A stretch of DNA of 6,554 nt, taken from NCBI GenBank assembly GCA_008017145.1, contig SSGY01000049.1, forward strand, positions 1-6,554. The letters are read 5' to 3'. This DNA is from Neisseriales bacterium. GTDB taxonomy: Bacteria; Pseudomonadota; Gammaproteobacteria; Burkholderiales; UBA11063. The translations under genes were made by a program, and so were the position numbers. How positions within the stretch are numbered: position 1 is the first letter of the stretch; each line of letters opens with the position of its first letter. The notes below the pieces were generated by a model. The model did no database searches. It was not told where the DNA came from and was given only the letters and a program-made list of their open reading frames with translations. Below are positions 1 to 6,341 of this stretch, one piece after another.

Positions 1-8
1 AAAAAAAT

Positions 9-419
9 ATGAGTCAATCAACTAATATTCGTTGGCAGCAAAGATTTGCTAATTATACTAAGGCATTGATGCGCCTGAATCAAGCTAAACTAGCGGTAGA
101 TAATGAGCCAGATAATCAACTTTATCAAATGGCGTTAATCCAGACCTTTGAGTTCACGTTTGAACTCGGTTGGAAAGTAGTTAAGGACTATCTAAAATAC
201 AATGGTGTTGAAGCCTGGTTACCGCGCGAAGCAATCAAGGAAGGTTTTGCTGCCGGAGTTATTGAAGATGGGCAATTATGGATTGATATGATGGATGCTC
301 GCAATTCTACTTCACATAGTTATGATGAAAAGGTAGCGGCGCAAATTGTTCATAATATTACTAATGCTTATGTGGTTGGATTTATGCGATTAGCTGAATT
401 TCTCCAAGGCAAATTTTGA
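9..419 (+). CDS. hepT: HEPN-domain protein, HI0074/HepT-like (putative toxin of a HEPN/MNT module)
   Basis: A 136-residue, all-helical-looking protein of the HI0074 family, formerly called nucleotidyltransferase substrate-binding protein and now placed in the HEPN superfamily. Recognisable signatures are the FEFTFELGWK helix at residues 47-56 and the HEPN active-site motif R98-N-S-T-S-H103-S-Y105, an exact RX4HXY. In characterised HepT proteins, R and H form the RNase site and the Tyr is AMPylated by the partner MntA, which silences the toxin; that role is inferred here. The next gene is the matching nucleotidyltransferase and overlaps this one by one base, the usual arrangement of such pairs. 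Family length is about 130-145 residues, so the ATG at 9 is plausible, but only 8 bases lie upstream and no ribosome site can be judged. A non-toxin role remains possible. Confidence 0.88.
   Translation: MSQSTNIRWQQRFANYTKALMRLNQAKLAVDNEPDNQLYQMALIQTFEFTFELGWKVVKDYLKYNGVEAWLPREAIKEGFAAGVIEDGQLWIDMMDARNSTSHSYDEKVAAQIVHNITNAYVVGFMRLAEFLQGKF
406..409 (+). promoter_or_regulatory. Ribosome binding site for the nucleotidyltransferase
   Basis: AAGG lies inside the end of the HEPN gene, nine bases before the ATG at 419. It supports that ATG over more distant starts. It serves the TTG at 416 less well than the ATG but does not exclude it. Confidence 0.45.
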
Positions 420-718
420 TGGAACAATTTGATCTTACAGAGCGGACATTGAGTCAAATTAAGAGCTTTTTGGCACAATATCCAGAGATTAAATTAGTCA
501 AAATATATGGTTCGCGGGCAATGGGTACCTATTGGCGTGGATCAGATATTGATTTAGCAATCTATGGTGAATGTAAAAATCTTTTAGGTGTGATAATCAC
601 TGGCTTGGATGAATTAGCCACTCCGTATAAGTTTGATGTCACGGATTATGAACATGTTGAAAATATCGAGCTTAAAGAACATATTGATCGAGTAGGGAAA
701 ATTATATATAGCAGGTGA
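419..718 (+). CDS. mntA: Minimal nucleotidyltransferase, MntA/HI0073-like (putative antitoxin)
   Basis: A 99-residue minimal DNA-polymerase-beta-type nucleotidyltransferase. The core motif GSX10DXD is complete: G31-S32, then D43 and D45. D73 in the KFDVTD strand is the likely third metal-binding carboxylate. Proteins of this family paired with a HEPN protein transfer AMP from ATP to the HEPN tyrosine, so this is probably the antitoxin of the preceding gene; this is inferred from family knowledge and adjacency. I chose ATG at 419, which overlaps the upstream TGA stop by one base (translational coupling) and has AAGG at 406-409 upstream. A TTG directly before it, at 416, would add only one residue. 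rsmD starts one base after the stop, so the pair shares the orientation and spacing of the housekeeping genes downstream. Confidence 0.88.
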   Translation: MEQFDLTERTLSQIKSFLAQYPEIKLVKIYGSRAMGTYWRGSDIDLAIYGECKNLLGVIITGLDELATPYKFDVTDYEHVENIELKEHIDRVGKIIYSR

Positions 719-719
719 T

Positions 720-1256
720 ATGGGAAAAATACGTATTATAGGTGGTACTCACCGTTCACGCCAATTGGCCGTTTTAGACCAAGATGGGTTACGTCCGACT
801 TTAGATCGGGTGAAAGAAACTTTATTTAACTGGCTAGGGCAAGATTTAACTGGACAAGTGTGTCTGGATTTGTTTGCGGGGAGTGGCTCGCTGGGGTTTG
901 AAGCGGTATCACGTAATGCTGCTAAAGTGGTAATGGTTGAAAAATCAGCCAAAGTTACGCAGCAACTAAAAGATAATGTAAAATTATTGCGCGCTGAAAA
1001 TTGTCTGGTGGTTAATGATGACGCATTAAAATTTTTAGTGAGTAACACTCTTAAATTTGATGTGATTTTTCTAGATCCTCCTTATAGCAACAATTTACTG
1101 GCAGAGAGCTTGCAGATAGTTAGCGAGCATCTGACTGTTAATGGGGTGATTTATATTGAATACCATCAAAATATACCAGAATTAAGTCAATTTAATATTT
1201 TAAAACAAAGTAAAGCCGGAAGTGTCAATTATGCTTTGTTGAGTAAAAAGGAATAA
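720..1256 (+). CDS. rsmD: 16S rRNA (guanine(966)-N(2))-methyltransferase RsmD
   Basis: A 178-residue class I SAM-dependent methyltransferase of the RsmD (YhhF) family, which methylates the N2 of G966 (E. coli numbering) in 16S rRNA on the assembling 30S subunit. Visible in order are the N-terminal RIIGG and HRSRQL segment (residues 5-16), the family block LRPTLDRVKETLFNWL (24-39), SAM-binding motif I DLFAGSGSLG (50-59), the acidic ribose-contacting E74 after motif II, and the catalytic motif IV DPPY (119-122). Its length is close to, slightly below, the roughly 198 residues of E. coli RsmD. The start ATG follows the previous stop by one base, with AGG at 713-715 as a modest ribosome site. It is followed two bases later by a ferredoxin gene. 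In many betaproteobacteria I recall coaD standing between these two; it is absent here. Confidence 0.95.
   Translation: MGKIRIIGGTHRSRQLAVLDQDGLRPTLDRVKETLFNWLGQDLTGQVCLDLFAGSGSLGFEAVSRNAAKVVMVEKSAKVTQQLKDNVKLLRAENCLVVNDDALKFLVSNTLKFDVIFLDPPYSNNLLAESLQIVSEHLTVNGVIYIEYHQNIPELSQFNILKQSKAGSVNYALLSKKE
1248..1252 (+). promoter_or_regulatory. Ribosome binding site for the ferredoxin gene
   Basis: AAGGA at the end of rsmD lies six bases before the ATG at 1259. It is one of the clearest Shine-Dalgarno sequences in the window and supports that start and coupled translation with rsmD. Confidence 0.6.
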
Positions 1257-1258
1257 TT

Positions 1259-1507
1259 ATGTCATTATATATTACTGAAGAATGTATCAACTGCGATGTT
1301 TGTGAGCCAGAATGTCCAAATAAAGCAATAACTCAAGGTGCTGAAATTTACGAAATTAACCCTGATTTATGCACGCAGTGCATTGGGCACTATGATGAGC
1401 CACAATGTCAAATAGTTTGTCCTGTGGCATGTATTGATTTAGATAAAAATCATATTGAGAGTGATGAGCAATTGTTGGATAAATACAAAAAAATCTGGAA
1501 TAAGTAA
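1259..1507 (+). CDS. 2[4Fe-4S] ferredoxin, YfhL/Allochromatium type
   Basis: An 82-residue bacterial-type ferredoxin, a soluble cytoplasmic one-electron carrier. The first cluster motif is C9-x2-C12-x2-C15-x3-C19-P. The second is the expanded C38-x2-C41-x8-C50-x3-C54-P, with an extra C58 nearby. The eight-residue spacing between the second and third cysteines of the second motif and the short charged C-terminal tail (residues 60-82) are the hallmarks of the Alvin/YfhL subgroup, whose members have unusually low and unequal cluster potentials. Length agrees with E. coli YfhL (86). The redox partner cannot be told from this neighbourhood. Position directly after rsmD resembles the rsmD-coaD-ferredoxin order of related bacteria. 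The stop is two bases before the first hydrolase gene. Confidence 0.94.
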   Translation: MSLYITEECINCDVCEPECPNKAITQGAEIYEINPDLCTQCIGHYDEPQCQIVCPVACIDLDKNHIESDEQLLDKYKKIWNK

Positions 1508-1509
1508 TA

Positions 1510-3042
1510 ATGCAGCTAAAAAAAGCTCTATTTAGTTTAATTTGTCTGAATTATGCGCTGGTTAATGCCGACCAAAGCTCGACACTTGATCTTTATGTTG
1601 AGCCAGCTAATTTAAATCAATATATCGCGAGTAAACCATATCCTAAAGTAAAACTTAGTAGTGCTTTTGGAAGTTTACTTAGTGAATCAATGATTGCCAG
1701 CTATGATAGTGTAAGCTTGTATAAACTCTATCACACAACGATTTGTAAGGGTTTATATGGGTCTAATTGTAAATTTAATCTCAAGAATATTCAGCAATAC
1801 GCAGGTATTGACCTAAATAGCGAATCAGGTTTAATCGGGCAACAATTTAGCCAAATTGATGCCTATAAGGTTACGTATACTACTCCAGATATGAATGGAA
1901 TAGCACATCCAGTCTCTGGTGCTGTACTAATTCCTCAGTCGGAACAGCCGTTAAAAGGTGTGATTGTATTTTATCATTATACAGTGCTAAATAAAGATAA
2001 TGTCCCGTCCAACTTTGAACAAGATGAGTTTCATTTAAGTAAAAATATTGCCGCAACCCTCGCTAGTGATGGCTATGTAGTGCTGATGCCTGATTATTTA
2101 GGGCTTGGCGATGATAGGGCAGCAGTACACCCATATTTATTATATCCTATAGAAAATGCCTTAAGCGGTTTATACATGTTAAATTTACTGCCGCGGATTC
2201 AACCTGAATTGCATTATAAACTTGATAGCAACAAGATTCCCTTATATCTGAGTGGCTATTCTGAGGGTGCCGCATATTCTTTATGGGCTGCCAAAATTAT
2301 TCAGGATAATTCATCATTTATCTCAAGCTTAGGCTTTAAATTAACTAAAACGATACCAATTGACGGAGTCTATAATTTATCTAAAGTTACACTACCTTCA
2401 GTGTTGGCGAATATAAATACTGATAAAACCGCGCCTTATTTTGTTGATAATACCTTGGTTACATCATTCGCTCGTCCGGGACTAATTGCCAATATGCTAA
2501 ATTCTTACGCGGCATTTAATCATGTTGAAAGTAATGTATTTAATGAAGAGTTTGCTGAGTGTCATGGTTGTTCAGTTGATGGAAAAACTTATGATATAGC
2601 AGGGTTGCTGCAGGCTTCAGTAGTAGAAAAGACTAAATATAAATTATTCTATGCTGCAGCAAAAAAATCAGCTTACTCCAATGAAAGCAACTCAATTATT
2701 AATTTGGCTGATCCCGAGATTTTAAATAGTTCTAATTTTAAAGATCAGGTAGCTTCAGCCGATATATACAATTGGAAGGCAAATACACCAATTAACTTTT
2801 TAAGCTATGCCTATGATTCGGTCGTTCCGCGACTAAATTCAGAAGTTGCCTATGAAGCAATGGCAAAACAAGGTTCTAGTTCCTTAAAAATAACGATAAT
2901 TCCAAATCAAAACTTTAAAGTTGATAGTGTAATACCATTTGTTGATACAGAAGTAGATCATCCGCAAGGGTTAAATTTTATGTTATTATTTGCTAGAAAT
3001 CAATTTGATGAAAGTGCCTCAGTTGTTCAGAGTTTACAGTAA
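1510..3042 (+). CDS. Exported alpha/beta hydrolase (secretory lipase/esterase-like), copy 1
   Basis: A 510-residue alpha/beta hydrolase with a signal peptide: lysines at 4-5, a hydrophobic stretch at 6-18 and a likely signal peptidase I cut after V18-N-A20. The probable catalytic triad is S251 in the nucleophile elbow GYSEG (249-253), D436 in YDSVVPR and H484 in DHPQG. The GYVVLMPDYLGLG block (188-200) followed by HPY (207-209) is typical of the secretory-lipase/esterase group. The segment expected to form the oxyanion hole reads FYHYT (154-158), where relatives usually show HGT. C79/C87 and C351/C354 are candidate disulfides, in keeping with export. A weak GGA at 1497-1499 precedes the ATG. 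The next gene is a paralogue one base downstream. The substrate (lipid, ester or peptide) cannot be deduced, and the exact family assignment is from memory of motifs. Confidence 0.82.
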   Translation: MQLKKALFSLICLNYALVNADQSSTLDLYVEPANLNQYIASKPYPKVKLSSAFGSLLSESMIASYDSVSLYKLYHTTICKGLYGSNCKFNLKNIQQYAGIDLNSESGLIGQQFSQIDAYKVTYTTPDMNGIAHPVSGAVLIPQSEQPLKGVIVFYHYTVLNKDNVPSNFEQDEFHLSKNIAATLASDGYVVLMPDYLGLGDDRAAVHPYLLYPIENALSGLYMLNLLPRIQPELHYKLDSNKIPLYLSGYSEGAAYSLWAAKIIQDNSSFISSLGFKLTKTIPIDGVYNLSKVTLPSVLANINTDKTAPYFVDNTLVTSFARPGLIANMLNSYAAFNHVESNVFNEEFAECHGCSVDGKTYDIAGLLQASVVEKTKYKLFYAAAKKSAYSNESNSIINLADPEILNSSNFKDQVASADIYNWKANTPINFLSYAYDSVVPRLNSEVAYEAMAKQGSSSLKITIIPNQNFKVDSVIPFVDTEVDHPQGLNFMLLFARNQFDESASVVQSLQ

Positions 3043-3043
3043 G

Positions 3044-4603
3044 ATGCGCTTAGAGAAAATTAATTTTATTAGTGTACTATTCTTGCTTCTTGGCATTGGT
3101 ATAAATTTTAATGCCATTGCGATGGAGAGCCAAGCCCAGCAAAGTACAATTGCAGGACAGCAGTTTGAATCCAGTCAATATTACCAGCCATATATTGAAT
3201 CGCGTAGTTATCCGCAAATAGCACTTAATTCCAGTTTTGGTAAATTAATTTATGAGTCGGAAATTGTCAACTATAAGCCAGAGAAGCTTTACAATTACTA
3301 TAAGAGTTTTGTTTGTGATGGTATTTATGGGTATAACTGTACTCGTAATATCGAAAATCTCAAACAGTACGCGGGTTTAGATATTGGTAACGAATCAGGA
3401 TTAATTAACCCAGCGATTACTAGTATCAAAGGTTACAAAGTTTACTACACCAGCGAAGCGGTAAATGGCGCTAACTCAGTTTTATCTGGTGCGGTATTGA
3501 TACCGATTAGCAATGAGAAATTAAAAGGAGTAGTGATTTTTTATCATTATACCGTGCTTGACAAACGCAATATTCCATCTAATTTTAAAACTGATCCTTT
3601 TGTTTTAAGTGGCTTAACTGCGGCAACTTTGGCTAGTGCTGGTTATGTGGTATTATTACCTGATTTGCCAGGCATGGGGGTAGATGCACGCCATCCCCAT
3701 CCTTACGTAACTTACCCGGAAGTGAATGCCAAAAGCGGTATTTACATGTTACCGTTACTAAAGGATATGATTGCAGATGATGCTTTTGAGCAAGTAAATG
3801 GTAAAACCAAGCTATTTATCAGCGGTTATTCTGAAGGTGGCTCTTATGCCTTATGGAGCACTAAGATATTAGAGGAAAATAAGATCTATCTAATAAATAA
3901 CGGTTTTAAATTGCAAAAAACGGTCCCTGTCGTTGGTGCATATAATGTATCGCGAGTAATGTTGCCGTTTATGTTTGCCAATGTTACGTATTCTGAAAGC
4001 TCACCTTATTATGTAAATAATAGCTGGGTTTCGGCATTTGCTAAACCTGGGTTTTTTGCTAACACGATGAATGCGTACCTGAGCTTTAATCCTGAGAGCA
4101 GCAATTTTAATCCGCAAACAGTGTATAATTCGGAGTTTGCCAAGTGTAATGCTTGCAAATTAGGTGAAAGTGAGCTTACTATTTCAGAAGTATTACAAAC
4201 TAATGCTAATGATTGGTATAAGTACAATTTACTACTTCAAGCCGCTAAAACAAATGGTTATAGTAATGGCAATAATTCGGTGCAGGCATTAGCAAGCGCA
4301 AGTTTACTTGAAAATAATAATTTTATTAGCTCATTAAGTAACGCAGATATTTATAATTGGCAGGCACAAACTCCAATTAGTTTACTGGCTTTTGAATTTG
4401 ACTCGATTGTTCCGCGTTTATCCAGTGAAACAGCATATGTGGCAATGAACAAACAAGGTTCTCCTCATGTGAAAATGATCACTGTGCCTAATCAGGATTT
4501 TCTGGTGATGGGCTATGTTCCTCTGACGGATATGGTGGTAGATCATCCACAAGGCATCCGTTTTATGTTACCGTTCGTCCGTAAAGAATTTGAGGCAAAT
4601 TAA
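3044..4603 (+). CDS. Exported alpha/beta hydrolase (secretory lipase/esterase-like), copy 2
   Basis: A 519-residue paralogue of the preceding hydrolase, alignable over nearly the whole mature protein with roughly half the residues identical by eye. The chosen ATG at 3044 gives a clean signal peptide: R2, K5, a hydrophobic core at about 8-20 and A24-I-A26 before the cut. The open frame extends upstream to a TTG at 2990 and an ATG at 3008, but both lie inside copy 1 and would bury the signal sequence behind extra residues. The predicted triad is S263 (GYSEG), D453 (FDSIVPR) and H501 (DHPQG). The HYT motif (168-170), HPY (219-221) and both cysteine pairs (C91/C99, C368/C371) are kept. A Gln/Ser-rich linker follows the signal peptide. 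All catalytic residues being intact suggests both copies are active. The ribosome site is weak, so translation is probably coupled to copy 1. Confidence 0.82.
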   Translation: MRLEKINFISVLFLLLGIGINFNAIAMESQAQQSTIAGQQFESSQYYQPYIESRSYPQIALNSSFGKLIYESEIVNYKPEKLYNYYKSFVCDGIYGYNCTRNIENLKQYAGLDIGNESGLINPAITSIKGYKVYYTSEAVNGANSVLSGAVLIPISNEKLKGVVIFYHYTVLDKRNIPSNFKTDPFVLSGLTAATLASAGYVVLLPDLPGMGVDARHPHPYVTYPEVNAKSGIYMLPLLKDMIADDAFEQVNGKTKLFISGYSEGGSYALWSTKILEENKIYLINNGFKLQKTVPVVGAYNVSRVMLPFMFANVTYSESSPYYVNNSWVSAFAKPGFFANTMNAYLSFNPESSNFNPQTVYNSEFAKCNACKLGESELTISEVLQTNANDWYKYNLLLQAAKTNGYSNGNNSVQALASASLLENNNFISSLSNADIYNWQAQTPISLLAFEFDSIVPRLSSETAYVAMNKQGSPHVKMITVPNQDFLVMGYVPLTDMVVDHPQGIRFMLPFVRKEFEAN

Positions 4604-4606
4604 TTT

Positions 4607-5020
4607 ATGAATACAGTAATTAATGCTTGTTTGGGGATATTGTACCAAGCAGAGAGTAACGAAGTTTTATTAGCTTCTCGACCAGAGGGTAAGGTTTTAG
4701 CTGGACACTGGGAGTTTCCCGGCGGTAAACTCGAGCCGGGTGAAGATGCATTTATGGCGTTAGCACGTGAGTTAAATGAAGAACTTGGAATTATTGTTAA
4801 AACAGATGATATGCACTTAATTGGTAATGTTGAACATCAATATCCACATGGGCTGGCGCGCCTTGATTTAATTGTGGTTAATGAATGGGTGGGCAAAATT
4901 CAAGCTCTTGAAGGGCAGCAGTTTTGCTGGTGTAATCTAAATAATGATATACGACCAGAACCATTATTACCAACGACAATACAAATATTTGAATTAATAA
5001 AAAATGAAAAATTAAACTAA
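4607..5020 (+). CDS. mutT: MutT-type Nudix hydrolase (8-oxo-dGTP diphosphatase)
   Basis: A 137-residue Nudix protein. The Nudix box GX5EX7REUXEEXGU is complete: G40, E46, R54-E55, E58-E59, G61, binding the divalent metals and catalysing pyrophosphate release. The preceding RPEGKVLAGHWEFPGGK segment (25-41) is characteristic of the MutT subgroup, which hydrolyses 8-oxo-dGTP to the monophosphate and so prevents A-to-C transversions. The C-terminal segment PLLPTT (119-124) lies where E. coli MutT has the PPAN motif holding the base-recognising Asn119; Thr stands there instead, as in the LLPAT-like variants I recall from betaproteobacteria. Length agrees with MutT (129). There is no fused thiamine-phosphate-synthase-like domain. 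The start is supported by GAGG at 4592-4595, eleven bases upstream. It begins three bases after the second hydrolase and leads into thyA. Confidence 0.88.
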   Translation: MNTVINACLGILYQAESNEVLLASRPEGKVLAGHWEFPGGKLEPGEDAFMALARELNEELGIIVKTDDMHLIGNVEHQYPHGLARLDLIVVNEWVGKIQALEGQQFCWCNLNNDIRPEPLLPTTIQIFELIKNEKLN

Positions 5021-5021
5021 A

Positions 5022-5028
5022 AGAGAGA
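5022..5028 (+). promoter_or_regulatory. Ribosome binding site for thyA
   Basis: The purine-rich AGAGAGA lies in the 14-base gap after mutT, six bases before the thyA ATG at 5035. It gives thyA its own initiation signal instead of start-stop coupling. Confidence 0.5.
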
Positions 5029-5034
5029 TAAGCA

Positions 5035-5829
5035 ATGCAACAATATCATGATCTATTACGCCATGTCCTAAATAATGGACAAGAAAAACATGACCGAACT
5101 GGAACTGGAACAATTTCATGTTTTGGTTACCAAATGCGTTTTGACTTAAGCGCTGGATTTCCATTAGTTACCACCAAAAAAGTTCATCTCAAGTCCATCA
5201 TCCATGAGCTGTTATGGTTTCTACGTGGTGATACTAATATTAAATACTTAGTTGAGAATGGTGTTTCGATCTGGAATGAGTGGGCAAATCCCAACGGTGA
5301 ACTAGGCCCGGTTTATGGTAAACAATGGCGCAGTTGGCAAGGTGTTAACGGAGAAGTTATTGATCAAATCAGTTGGGTAATTGATGAGATTAAATCTAAT
5401 CCAGATTCACGGCGACTTATTGTTTCAGCATGGAATGTTGGCGAACTTTCGCAAATGGCATTGGCACCATGTCATGCATTTTTTCAGTTTTATGTGAATA
5501 ATGGTAAACTTTCGTGCCAATTATATCAACGCTCGGCAGATGTGTTTTTGGGCGTACCATTCAATATTGCCAGTTATGCAATACTTACGATGATGATCGC
5601 TCAGGTATGTGATCTGGAAGTAGGCGAGTTTATTCATAGCTTTGGGGATGTACATATTTACTCCAATCATTTGGAGCAGGTAAACCTACAATTATCGCGC
5701 ACACCAAAAGCATTACCGTGGCTAAAAATAAATCCAGCAATTAAATCAATCTTTGATTTTGAGTATAGCGATTTTGAATTGATTGGTTATGAGGCTGATC
5801 CTGCGATTAAAGCACCAGTTGCGGTATAA
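5035..5829 (+). CDS. thyA: Thymidylate synthase ThyA
   Basis: A 264-residue thymidylate synthase, the same length as E. coli ThyA, with residues falling at the same numbers. It methylates dUMP to dTMP using 5,10-methylenetetrahydrofolate, releasing dihydrofolate, as a cytoplasmic homodimer. Visible are R21 (phosphate), E58, W80, Y94, the R126-R127 pair contributed across the dimer, catalytic nucleophile C146 in LAPCHAFF, R166 in QRSAD, N177, H207 and Y209. The C-terminus KAPVAV matches the conserved tail that closes over the active site. Nothing is missing. Its dihydrofolate product is the substrate of the folA gene 19 bases downstream, a common functional pairing. The presence of ThyA suggests the organism need not rely on flavin-dependent ThyX. 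Confidence 0.98.
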   Translation: MQQYHDLLRHVLNNGQEKHDRTGTGTISCFGYQMRFDLSAGFPLVTTKKVHLKSIIHELLWFLRGDTNIKYLVENGVSIWNEWANPNGELGPVYGKQWRSWQGVNGEVIDQISWVIDEIKSNPDSRRLIVSAWNVGELSQMALAPCHAFFQFYVNNGKLSCQLYQRSADVFLGVPFNIASYAILTMMIAQVCDLEVGEFIHSFGDVHIYSNHLEQVNLQLSRTPKALPWLKINPAIKSIFDFEYSDFELIGYEADPAIKAPVAV

Positions 5830-5848
5830 ATTTGATGTGGATTAGATA

Positions 5849-6334
5849 ATGAAACAAGAGATAAGTCTGGTAGTTGCAATGAATCACGAGCGCGTAATTG
5901 GCACAAATAATCAATTACCATGGTCGATACCTGAAGATTTGGCATATTTTAAGCAAGTTACTCTTGGCAAACCGATTATTATGGGACGAAAAACCTTTGA
6001 GTCAATCGGGCGAGTACTGCCAGGGCGTAAAAATATTGTGATTAGCCGTAGTAATTTTCAGCATCAAGGTGTAGAAGTTTACTCAAGTATAGAAGAGGCT
6101 ATTGCAGCCAATTCTGATGCTATTGAGCTGTGTATTATTGGTGGCGGTGAAATATTTAAGCAAACGCTGCAATATGCAACTACTCTCCATTTAACCTATG
6201 TTGATTTCCCCGTTACTGATCCATGTGCGTGGTTTCCTGAGGTTGATTTTAATAATTGGGAACTGGTAATGCAGAATGATTTTATTAGCCAAGGTGGCAT
6301 CAACTGTTCGATCAGAAAATATATAAAAGTATAG
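5849..6334 (+). CDS. folA: Dihydrofolate reductase FolA
   Basis: A 161-residue chromosomal-type dihydrofolate reductase (E. coli, 159). It reduces dihydrofolate to tetrahydrofolate with NADPH, recycling the dihydrofolate made by ThyA, and is the target of trimethoprim. Motifs are the Met20-like loop VIGTNNQLPW (16-25), the catalytic acid D30 in PEDLAYFK, GRKTFESIG (46-54) for NADPH binding, LPGRKNIVISR (57-67) with R60 contacting the folate glutamate, IGGGEIF (97-103) and T116. Near WFP (128-130) the loop preceding the last strands is about one residue longer than in E. coli. No resistance-associated change can be asserted by eye. The ATG at 5849 is preceded by a weak GGA at 5839-5841. An ATG at 5835 opens only a four-codon frame. 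Confidence 0.96.
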   Translation: MKQEISLVVAMNHERVIGTNNQLPWSIPEDLAYFKQVTLGKPIIMGRKTFESIGRVLPGRKNIVISRSNFQHQGVEVYSSIEEAIAANSDAIELCIIGGGEIFKQTLQYATTLHLTYVDFPVTDPCAWFPEVDFNNWELVMQNDFISQGGINCSIRKYIKV

Positions 6335-6341
6335 ATAATTA

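Larger units (their letters stand above)
1510..4603 (+). repeat. Diverged tandem gene duplication (two hydrolase copies)
   Basis: The two adjacent hydrolase genes are a head-to-tail duplication. Protein similarity runs from the YPK/YPQ segment near residue 44 of copy 1 to the C-terminus without large gaps. At DNA level only short identical runs survive, such as the 14 bases at 1969-1982 and 3539-3552 encoding part of the FYHYT motif. The duplication is therefore old rather than recent. The one-base gap between the copies is compact, with no leftover flanking sequence. Confidence 0.85.

Noticed and set aside
416..418. TTG as start of the nucleotidyltransferase gene
   Set aside because: The ATG immediately after it at 419 is a better initiator with standard stop-start overlap; the TTG adds one residue only.
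749..1048. Open frame on the - strand across rsmD
   Set aside because: It lies wholly within the well-supported rsmD gene, shows no recognisable motif, and its translation is a low-complexity-looking antisense shadow.
1531..1548. Possible lipoprotein signal around Cys12 of the first hydrolase
   Set aside because: The sequence before the Cys (SLIC) lacks the small residues of a lipobox at -1 and -2, and a signal peptidase I site follows at V-N-A.
4009..4227. Open frame on the - strand inside the second hydrolase
   Set aside because: It is fully internal to a gene with clear homology on the other strand, with no motif or ribosome site of its own.
4989..5017. Possible promoter upstream of thyA (TTGAAT, 17 bases, TTAAAC)
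   Set aside because: The -10 match is poor, and in such AT-rich sequence similar matches are expected by chance.
5830..5848. Gap between thyA and folA checked for a terminator
   Set aside because: Only 19 bases, with no stem-loop or T-run; it looks like a plain operon junction.
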